Positions 57,500 to 64,000 of a stretch of 64,000 bases of DNA are shown one piece after another. A program made the position numbers and the translations under genes. The stretch is taken from assembly GCF_001467695.1 (NCBI RefSeq), contig NZ_LNYE01000003.1:71328-135327 (forward strand). Reading direction: 5' to 3'. The notes beneath the pieces were generated by a model that was not told where the DNA came from, did not search any database, and was given only the letters and a program-made list of their open reading frames with translations. Numbering within the stretch: the first letter of the stretch is position 1; each line of letters starts with the position of its first letter. Source of the stretch: Legionella gratiana (GTDB lineage: Bacteria; Pseudomonadota; Gammaproteobacteria; Legionellales; Legionellaceae).

Positions 57500-58223
57500 C
57501 ACATGTTGACACATTCTCCTCCTTTCACGCCTACGTTTTTATGCGTAGGCTCCAAAACTGTGTAAATCTATTTGAACAAAATTAGACTCTGGTACGATAC
57601 TAAGCAGCTGTCTCTTGATCCTATCTCATCAAGAGACAGCTGCTTACGCAGAGGGGGACGGATTCTCAATACCGTCGCCTTCCGCAAAAGCGGAAGGTCT
57701 AAAAGTAACAAATCTTTGCTCTAAACTTCACCTTGCAGTCATATGCTTACGAGACCCCCTGCTTACGCAGAGGGTGACGATGCACTCAATACCGTCTCCT
57801 TCTGCAAAAGAAATAATTGGATCCTGTTTTATTTGCGATAGACAAGATGTGTAGAAGATTCAGACTAAGCAGTGGGGGCCGATTTTATTTCTCTAATGAT
57901 CAAAAAATTTATCTGTCTCAAGGAAAAAATGAGTCTATTGTCCTATTTATTTATATATTTTATGAAGCTTAGTGCTTCATGAAAGAACATTAAAACCTGC
58001 CAATAATTTTTATAATATTTAATTTCTGATTAATTTGTGTTAATTATATTTGTCATGGTTAAAAATAATAAAAACCATTTTCTTAAATTTACAGTCAAAT
58101 AAAGGTGATGAAAAAAAGCAAACTCGAGATGAATAAAGGAAGATACATTCAACAGGTTTTATCTCTCTAAATTAGAGAACTGTTGTACGAAGTTTATGGA
58201 TTATCATAACTTAAGGATAAGTG
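57500..58223. other. Repeat-rich spacer before vpdC
   Basis: No gene is supported. It holds, in order: hairpin GCCTACG/CGTAGGC (57529-57550); a perfect 18-bp-stem hairpin (57601-57646); two direct copies of a segment starting GCTTACGCAGAGGG (about 57641-57700 and 57761-57812), the first including the perfect hairpin CCTTCCGC-AAAA-GCGGAAGG (57678-57697); then A+T-rich DNA with a probable vpdC promoter that I cannot place exactly. Confidence 0.7.
57601..57646. repeat. Perfect 18-bp inverted repeat
   Basis: Arms TAAGCAGCTGTCTCTTGA and TCAAGAGACAGCTGCTTA with a ten-base loop (57619-57628). No mismatch. There is no T-run, so it may be a structured RNA, a processing signal or the remnant of a mobile repeat. 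Confidence 0.8.
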
Positions 58224-60863
58224 ATGACACCACAACATATAATTAGCCAGCTGCTTGAGTCCGACTCTTCCCAATACCTACAAAACTTAGAGTTATTAAA
58301 AAAAATTATTATTACTGCCTACTTAGGGCGGTTACAAATCAACGGTTTGCCGCCCGATAATCAAATTGCTTTAGGCAATTATTTATTCGATAACGAGCAA
58401 ATGATATTTGACTTTACACGCTTAAGTGATGAAAAAAAAGCGATATTTATGCAATGGTTTTTGGGACCTCATCAAAAGGAAAAAACTAAAAATTTTTTAA
58501 GTGGTTCTACAGTAAATGAATATCGCGGGTTTACTGCTGAAGTTTTTTTAACATGGTGGGGTAGGTTAAAAAGTTGGTTTGAAGGTACGTATCTTGAGTA
58601 TTGGAAAATTAGCGATTTAAATTTGTCACTAAAAAATATATCACAATACCAGTTGACTGGAATTGAAATGTGTCATGGAAGTCAAGGAATATTAATTGGG
58701 TTTCATCAATTTCTTGTTCCTGGAACAATCACAAAATATAAAGATCCGAATGATTCTCAGCAAGAACCTTTAGGAAATGCAAAAAGAGTTTTTATTACTG
58801 ATAAACTTGTTGATCAACTTATTGTACTAAATCTAAAAAATATTAAGTTTGAATCAATATGTAAAAGTCCACACCCTCAATCTATAGAAGTAGTTGATCA
58901 ACAAGAGCGTCTCGATAAAATGTATGATTATCGAAAAATGCAGCGGTTTATGTCACTTAAACCTTGGTATATACGAATGTGGAGTTGGTTATTACCCTGG
59001 CTTACTGAAGAAAAAGAGAAAAGTAAATCCATTAAAGAAAAACAAATAGTCCCATTGCATGAAACAAAAAAATTAGAAATATTTCGTTTTTTAAAATCGC
59101 ATCAGATTCTGGTTCGCGAAAAAAAACCTGATATAGAAAATATAGTTTTTTGTGGTGGTGGCGCCAAAATTTTTGCTCATGTTGGTGTTTGTAAAGCTCT
59201 TAATGAAGCTAAAATCTACCCTGAAAAATTTGCTGGTAGTTCAGCTGGTGCAATTATGGCTTTAATGTGTTATTTAGGTTATACAGCAAATGAAATCGAA
59301 GAATTATTTAAGCATTTTAAACAAGAGCATTTAGTCCATTTTGATATCACTATCAATGGAATTTCTGAAGCGCACTCGCTAAAAACAGCATTAGATTTTG
59401 CAATCGCAAATAAATTGAACCAAATTGTTACCAAATATCAAATTCCATATCCTGAAGGAAAAATTACCTTTGCGACTCTAGAAGCAATTAGACAAAAATG
59501 TCCTAATTGTGGAATTGGAAAAGAATTAGTTGTTACTGCTACTAATAAGCGACGAGGCAGTACACGCTATTTTTCATTAATCCGCTCGCCGAATTTTGAA
59601 GTCAGCGAAGCAGTTAAAATCTCGGCAAGCTTCCCTATAGTATATCGCTCGACTCTTATTGATGGAGAAGAGCATAATGATGGTGGGGTATTAAACAATT
59701 TTCCTACAGAAGCATTTTTTGATGATCATTCGACATTACTCGAATCAGAATATGGCAATAACCTAAAAGTATTAGCTGTAAAATTTGATGATGGTCCAGA
59801 AAGAAAAGCAATAGATCGTGTTATGGACAGAGTTTATAGAGAAAATGTTTTTCTTAACTGGATTTATACATTTCTTACTGGGGTAAGTGACCCTGCTAGT
59901 GGTTGGGAACGCGATCGTTTGAAATTAAGAAAATATGCCTGTCAATCAATAGTTATTAATGTAGATAATGTGTCCAGTTCTTCTTTTTCAGTCAATGAAA
60001 AAAGTAGAAAAGAGATGATTGAGGCAGGCTATAGAGAAACAATAAACTATTTAGAGATGCGTTATCATAAAAATGCTTTTAAGGAATATGAAAATGAAGA
60101 GTATATGTATGCAACGTTTAGTTCTTTAGGTGAGTTACTTTCCTATTGTTGTTATAGAGGGGATAAGCATTGGTTTGATGTAGTCTATCAGCTTATTGAA
60201 GAGTCTACTGCCCCAAATCAACGTGAACTCATGAAACAGGCTAATGAGTTAAAAAACCTTTATTTTAATCAAAATCTCGAATCCCAAAGCCCCAAGCATG
60301 AAGAGAATCCTTTTACATTTTTTGGTCATGATGTCTCACAAGTATCGTTATCTCCAACTCGATCAGAACATCATAAAATTTTATTAACCGTGTTTCCAAT
60401 ATTTCTAAAATTATCTCAAGAACTATTAAAAGACAGTACAGATAAAAAACATTTTGATGACGCACGTCATTCTTTTTCATTGAAATCTCCTTTTGCTTGT
60501 TTGAAACATTTCACAAAAATTCGCAATGAAACACACGTGATTCTTCACATTGTCATTAACTTGTTAAAGGAACTGAAAGAAAATCCTAGTGAAAAGGTTT
60601 ATAATGGGCTCAATCAAGTATTGCATTTGCTTACATCGGATAAAAAGCTCATTGACAATGAAGTATATTTTGCACGTTGGGATTTAACTTTTTCGCAAAG
60701 TATGCGCGTATTAAAGGTATTAAATGAGAACTCTCATACTCACGTTCGTTTAATTCGCTTATTAAGTAGAAAATGCGAGCCTTTACAACGAATGGTTGAT
60801 GGAGTTTTTTATGAGGACTATGATGATTTTGATCGCGAAAAAGCGTTAAATTTTAGCGTTTAG
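58224..60863 (+). CDS. vpdC: VpdC patatin-like phospholipase, Dot/Icm effector homologue
   Basis: An 879-residue protein. The patatin domain has GGGAKIFAHVGVCKALNEAK (about 311), the nucleophile Ser in FAGSSAGAIMAL (about 340) and HNDGGVLNNFP with catalytic Asp (about 485). Flanking regions of unknown fold match the paralogue at 41606-44344 from end to end. Its position after pyrF agrees with L. pneumophila vpdC, which encodes a translocated phospholipase acting during vacuole growth and reported to need host ubiquitin. The ATG at 58224 has AAGGA upstream. Confidence 0.88.
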   Translation: MTPQHIISQLLESDSSQYLQNLELLKKIIITAYLGRLQINGLPPDNQIALGNYLFDNEQMIFDFTRLSDEKKAIFMQWFLGPHQKEKTKNFLSGSTVNEYRGFTAEVFLTWWGRLKSWFEGTYLEYWKISDLNLSLKNISQYQLTGIEMCHGSQGILIGFHQFLVPGTITKYKDPNDSQQEPLGNAKRVFITDKLVDQLIVLNLKNIKFESICKSPHPQSIEVVDQQERLDKMYDYRKMQRFMSLKPWYIRMWSWLLPWLTEEKEKSKSIKEKQIVPLHETKKLEIFRFLKSHQILVREKKPDIENIVFCGGGAKIFAHVGVCKALNEAKIYPEKFAGSSAGAIMALMCYLGYTANEIEELFKHFKQEHLVHFDITINGISEAHSLKTALDFAIANKLNQIVTKYQIPYPEGKITFATLEAIRQKCPNCGIGKELVVTATNKRRGSTRYFSLIRSPNFEVSEAVKISASFPIVYRSTLIDGEEHNDGGVLNNFPTEAFFDDHSTLLESEYGNNLKVLAVKFDDGPERKAIDRVMDRVYRENVFLNWIYTFLTGVSDPASGWERDRLKLRKYACQSIVINVDNVSSSSFSVNEKSRKEMIEAGYRETINYLEMRYHKNAFKEYENEEYMYATFSSLGELLSYCCYRGDKHWFDVVYQLIEESTAPNQRELMKQANELKNLYFNQNLESQSPKHEENPFTFFGHDVSQVSLSPTRSEHHKILLTVFPIFLKLSQELLKDSTDKKHFDDARHSFSLKSPFACLKHFTKIRNETHVILHIVINLLKELKENPSEKVYNGLNQVLHLLTSDKKLIDNEVYFARWDLTFSQSMRVLKVLNENSHTHVRLIRLLSRKCEPLQRMVDGVFYEDYDDFDREKALNFSV

Positions 60864-60986
60864 CCTTTGCTGATCTTCGCTAACAATGGGCTATGGTCAT
60901 CGGAATTAATGTAGCCCTAAGTCGCGCGACCTGTTCGCAAGTTCAACCATTCATCAAACTAAGGAATAAAACAAATTAAGCGTCTT

Positions 60987-61478
60987 ATGATGAAAGCAAT
61001 AGGTTTTACTTTACTCGAGTTGCTTATTACTATGACACTAGTTGTCGCTTTATTGATGATTAGCATCAGTTCATACAGTTATTTTATTAAGAAAAATGAA
61101 CAACAAGTAATAATCGATGAACTTCGAACGGCACTACAGTACGCAAAGATACAGGCAATGATTTTGGATAAACCTGTGTTTCTTGTGCCATTAGATACCT
61201 CAATGAATTGGTCTAAAGGCATTACTTTGAATTATCTGAATAAAAAAACAAATCAATTAGAGTTAATTTATCAATGGCAATGGAATTATCAGCACTGGAG
61301 TTTAAATTGGGTAGGCGTAAGCTCAAAGGACAAAATTATTTTTTCCAATAATCCAACCCAAGCAATAAGTAACGGACGTTTTAATTTAATAAATAATAAT
61401 ACTCAGGAACAAATGACACTTATTTTAAATAGATTAGGTAGAATAAGAGTGAGTAATAACTTGTCCCTAAAGCAGTAA
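60987..61478 (+). CDS. Type IV pilin-like minor pseudopilin (GspH/FimT type)
   Basis: A 163-residue protein with a class III prepilin leader: MMKAIG then FTLLELLITMTLVVALLMIS, cleaved after Gly with Glu at +5 and a long hydrophobic helix. The C-terminal part (WSKGITLNYL...; ILNRLGRIRVS) resembles the GspH/FimT domain. It would be a low-abundance subunit of a type IV pilus or type II secretion pseudopilus. It stands alone between vpdC and ubiC. Confidence 0.8.
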   Translation: MMKAIGFTLLELLITMTLVVALLMISISSYSYFIKKNEQQVIIDELRTALQYAKIQAMILDKPVFLVPLDTSMNWSKGITLNYLNKKTNQLELIYQWQWNYQHWSLNWVGVSSKDKIIFSNNPTQAISNGRFNLINNNTQEQMTLILNRLGRIRVSNNLSLKQ

Positions 61479-61524
61479 TTTTGTAAGATCGTACTGAAAT
61501 ATATTTTGTAAGTAATTAAAATCA

Positions 61525-62061
61525 ATGCCTATCAATACTGATTCTATTTTTATAATTAATGCCCAGAGTTCTGAAAGTCTTAAAGGATGGCTTAATTATC
61601 AAGCCTCATTAACCGATAGATTGCAAAAAATCAGAGGTGAAGTACAGCTTGAACTTATTTCTCAACACTGGGTAAATCCAGATTGGTGGGATAAAAATGT
61701 TCTGCTGATTCAAGACGAGCATGTTTTTAAACGTGACATCATCATGAAGAGTCGAGGAATATCTTATTGGTTTGCTCGAAGTATTATTCCTAAAAAATGT
61801 TATGATCTTGATCCTGCATTTTTTGACCGTTTAAAAAATGAATCGATAAAAAATTTAGTTTTTGGAAACAATAGGGTGGAGCGTATAAATTGGACTAATT
61901 ATCCAATTAATCATCATTGTATTGAGTTTTATTGGGTGAAAAAGAATATTAATGTCGTTGACGGTATACTATGGGTACGACTGACTGAATTTTCTTTTCA
62001 ACAAAGTGAATCTTTTTATATAGTAGAAATAATGCTCCCAGAACTTGAGCTTGTTTTATGA
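61525..62061 (+). CDS. ubiC: Chorismate--pyruvate lyase
   Basis: A 178-residue enzyme producing 4-hydroxybenzoate from chorismate, the first step of ubiquinone synthesis. It has SLTDRLQ-like SLTDRLQKIRGEVQLELISQ, RDIIMKSRGISYWFARSIIP with the active-site Arg, LGNLVF-like NLVFGNNRVERI and a final acidic VRLTEFSF. It overlaps ubiA by four bases (ATGA), and its own product is the UbiA substrate. No strong ribosome site is seen. Confidence 0.88.
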   Translation: MPINTDSIFIINAQSSESLKGWLNYQASLTDRLQKIRGEVQLELISQHWVNPDWWDKNVLLIQDEHVFKRDIIMKSRGISYWFARSIIPKKCYDLDPAFFDRLKNESIKNLVFGNNRVERINWTNYPINHHCIEFYWVKKNINVVDGILWVRLTEFSFQQSESFYIVEIMLPELELVL

Positions 62062-62900
62062 AATGGAATGCCTACTGGCGTTTAATGCGTTTCGATAAAC
62101 CAATAGGAATTTTCTTGCTTTGGTTTCCAACTGCTTGGGCCTTATGGCTTGCTAATAAGGGAATGCCAAATTTTAAACTTTTAGTTTTTTTTGTGAGTGG
62201 TACTGTATTGATGCGTGCTGCAGGCTGTATCATCAATGATATAGCGGATAGAAATATTGATAAGCATGTATCGCGGACTCAATTTCGACCATTAACAGCC
62301 GGCGAAGTAAGCTTGACCGAAGCATTTATATTATTAGCTATGTTGCTGTTAACCGCATTATATATATTAGTTCAGCTTCCTAAAAAGTGCTTTTATCTGG
62401 GATTAATTGCCCTCATCATCTCTTTTGTTTATCCTTTTTGTAAACGTTTTCTAAATGCGCCACAGTTAGTTCTTGGATTCGCGTTTTCTATGGGAATTCC
62501 TATGGCATTTGTGGCTTCAAATGTGTCTTTAAACAGTGAGTTTTTTTTATTATTTCTTATCAATTTCGCCTGGATTTTGGCATACGATACTATGTACGCT
62601 ATGACGGATAAAATAGATGATTTGCGTATAGGTGTGAAATCTACAGCTATTTATTTTGCAAGTTATGATCGATTAATTATTGGTTTATTACAAGGGTTAT
62701 TTCATGGTTTATGGTTACTCTGGGCTTTTATCAATCAAGTAAATTTATTGTTTTACTTTTTTTGGCTGACAGCAAATGTAGTTTTAATTTATCAACAAAG
62801 GTTAATTTATAAACGAGAGCCTCAAAATTGTTTTAAAGCCTTTATTGTCAGTGTTTATTATGGTGCTTTGATGTGGGTAGCGCTTGGTGTAGGTATTTAA
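62058..62900 (+). CDS. ubiA: 4-hydroxybenzoate polyprenyltransferase
   Basis: A 280-residue membrane enzyme that prenylates 4-hydroxybenzoate. It has the two Asp-rich motifs: NDIADRNIDKHVSRTQFRPL (N-D-x-x-D-x-x-x-D) and DTMYAMTDKIDDLRIGVKST, plus about eight membrane helices. Start MKWNAYWRLMRFDKPIGIFL is typical. It is translationally coupled to ubiC. Confidence 0.95.
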   Translation: MKWNAYWRLMRFDKPIGIFLLWFPTAWALWLANKGMPNFKLLVFFVSGTVLMRAAGCIINDIADRNIDKHVSRTQFRPLTAGEVSLTEAFILLAMLLLTALYILVQLPKKCFYLGLIALIISFVYPFCKRFLNAPQLVLGFAFSMGIPMAFVASNVSLNSEFFLLFLINFAWILAYDTMYAMTDKIDDLRIGVKSTAIYFASYDRLIIGLLQGLFHGLWLLWAFINQVNLLFYFFWLTANVVLIYQQRLIYKREPQNCFKAFIVSVYYGALMWVALGVGI

Positions 62901-62934
62901 TAGTTATTTTGCATTGCTCTATTGGGAGGAGAGG

Positions 62935-63867
62935 ATGTTTGACTTATCTCTTGCAAATACAAAAGTTATTGATGGCTTTATAACAAGCTACAACAACCTA
63001 AATCCAGTCGAAAAATATTTTTTTCCTAAAGAAATTAAGAGACTCATAAAACAATATACTGCCGCTGAAAATAAAATATATGGCGCATTACACCTTATTA
63101 ATTCAATTATCAATTCATCATCAAACTACTCATGCATCAATAATTTTAAAACTAGTTCACTTTATAAAACCTGTCAATTGTTAAAATCAAATCAATTATT
63201 ATCAGATGAGGCTATTTTAATAATTTTAAATCACACCTTACCTCAGCGTCTTTTTTCAGCTGTTCGAATTCTTGATGAGCATGATTTATTTAAAAATGAA
63301 AATGAAAGACAAAAAAATTTTTTTGCTGTAGCCCAACATCAAACTGCACCAGATAGAGTATGCAGGGCTTTGATTATTTTGGATAATAATCATTTATTAA
63401 ATAATACATATAGAAGGGCAGTAGCTCAACATCCTACCGATCCTACATCTGTGGCTTTAGCATTGAAAAAGATGACTCTTTTAGGTTTATTAAATGGAGT
63501 TGAGGCTGAAACTAATCTTGAAGTAGTTGCAAAGCATCCTGATCCAGCAAGTATTATCTTAGGAATTGATATGCTCGATGCTTCTGATACTGAAATTCAG
63601 GATAAATTTAATATTATTACTCATTCCAAGGCCATTTTTGCAGCAGCAGTTTCGCTTCAAGATTTAAGAAAAGAAAAAATACCACTAACAGGGATTAAGG
63701 AATTGTTAATAGAATCTGAGATACCTGGAAAAATAATTACACAGGTAATTGAGCATCAAAGAAATGTGGAACTAAATCCTAATAAATTTTTCAGTATAAA
63801 AAATTCCACTCATGAGAATAATAATCTATTAAATTTCACTAATGTTGATGCGAAAGTTGTACTGTAA
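62935..63867 (+). CDS. Repeat-containing hypothetical protein resembling Legionella effectors
   Basis: A 310-residue soluble protein. The middle contains three to four degenerate repeats of about 32-40 residues: FFAVAQHQTAPDRVCRALII, RRAVAQHPTDPTSVALALKK, LEVVAKHPDPASIILGIDML and a weaker KAIFAAAVSLQDL copy. The core is (F/V)AxHxxPxxVxxAL followed by a Leu-rich stretch. Similar helical repeats occur in Legionella proteins thought to be effectors; no catalytic motif is visible. The start at 62935 has GGGAGGAG upstream and gives MFDLSL. It lies downstream of ubiA by 34 bp. Confidence 0.65.
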   Translation: MFDLSLANTKVIDGFITSYNNLNPVEKYFFPKEIKRLIKQYTAAENKIYGALHLINSIINSSSNYSCINNFKTSSLYKTCQLLKSNQLLSDEAILIILNHTLPQRLFSAVRILDEHDLFKNENERQKNFFAVAQHQTAPDRVCRALIILDNNHLLNNTYRRAVAQHPTDPTSVALALKKMTLLGLLNGVEAETNLEVVAKHPDPASIILGIDMLDASDTEIQDKFNIITHSKAIFAAAVSLQDLRKEKIPLTGIKELLIESEIPGKIITQVIEHQRNVELNPNKFFSIKNSTHENNNLLNFTNVDAKVVL

Positions 63868-63888
63868 TGATGTACTAAGGAATATACC

Positions 63889-64000
63889 TTAGAGTACTAG
63901 GTTAGTATTATTTTCATTTATTTCTGATTCTGTTTTAGATTTCTCTCTTAAGGATATGAGTTTTTCTTTATACATTGAAAAGTTAGAGCTAAGCATATTA
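63889..64000 (-). CDS. C-terminal end of a gene continuing beyond the window
   Basis: From the right edge an uninterrupted minus-strand frame of 36 codons ends at TAA (63889-63891): ...FSMYKEKLISLREKSKTESE... It is hydrophilic and helical. It converges on the repeat-protein gene. The family is not recognisable from this much. Confidence 0.4.
   Translation of the reverse strand, partial: NMLSSNFSMYKEKLISLREKSKTESEINENNTNLVL

Noticed and set aside
57641..57812. Possible CRISPR array
   Set aside because: Only two imperfect repeat copies about 120 bp apart, no uniform spacers and no cas genes.
57615..57854. Open frame across the repeats upstream of vpdC
   Set aside because: It follows the tandem repeats and hairpins; the translation simply repeats with them and has no protein-like features.

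Overview
The window reads as low-GC gammaproteobacterial chromosome from the genus Legionella. The evidence is family content rather than a database match: two VpdC-type patatin phospholipases, an EnhB-type enhanced-entry protein, a phosphatidylcholine synthase, a CsrA paralogue, a eukaryotic-like Rho/Ras GTPase, and the gene order gyrA-serC-aroA-cmk-rpsA-lapA-lapB-aminotransferase-pyrF-vpdC, which I recall from L. pneumophila. I cannot fix the species.

Positions 1 to about 23,530 are an accessory region that looks like a decayed genomic island integrated at the 3' end of tRNA-Arg(ACG). A tyrosine integrase broken by one stop codon and fused to a TraK remnant abuts that tRNA. TraE and TraK remnants suggest that an F-type conjugation system was once present. 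The region is layered with mobile DNA: an IS6 remnant cut by a Tn3-family relic, an intact-looking 5.07-kb Tn3-family transposon (5821-10892) with 37-bp perfect inverted repeats, IS5-, IS66- and Tn3-type scraps, a chimeric dinB scrap, an IS256-family element, and a second Tn3-type unit (tnpA plus a tyrosine recombinase). Between them lie a tandem-barrel outer-membrane protein, a frameshifted HEPN-type gene, a HigB2/HigA2 toxin-antitoxin pair, VF530 and S4-domain genes, a nucleotidyltransferase and an acetyltransferase as transposon cargo, a truncated Rrp8-like methyltransferase, a Rho-like GTPase, an unrecognised 420-residue protein, and a DUF1543/gamma-glutamylcyclotransferase-like pair. Three mobility genes are each interrupted by exactly one in-frame stop codon.

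From 23,533 onward the DNA is core chromosome: tRNA-Arg and tRNA-Ser; a fatty-acid beta-oxidation pair (thiolase and multifunctional protein); an L,D-transpeptidase; a CsrA-like/PAP2-phosphatase pair; the rpsF-rpsR-membrane protein-rplI operon; an EnhB/phosphatidylcholine synthase cluster; succinate-semialdehyde dehydrogenase followed by the large NAD-glutamate dehydrogenase (amino-acid catabolism feeding the TCA cycle); a VpdC paralogue; and divergent gltA/gyrA. A tightly packed run follows from gyrA to pyrF (topoisomerase, serine, shikimate and pyrimidine synthesis, ribosomal protein S1, LPS control). The window ends with vpdC, a minor pilin, ubiC-ubiA (ubiquinone entry steps), a repeat protein resembling Legionella effectors, and the tail of a convergent gene.

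No CRISPR array, rRNA or obvious riboswitch was seen.
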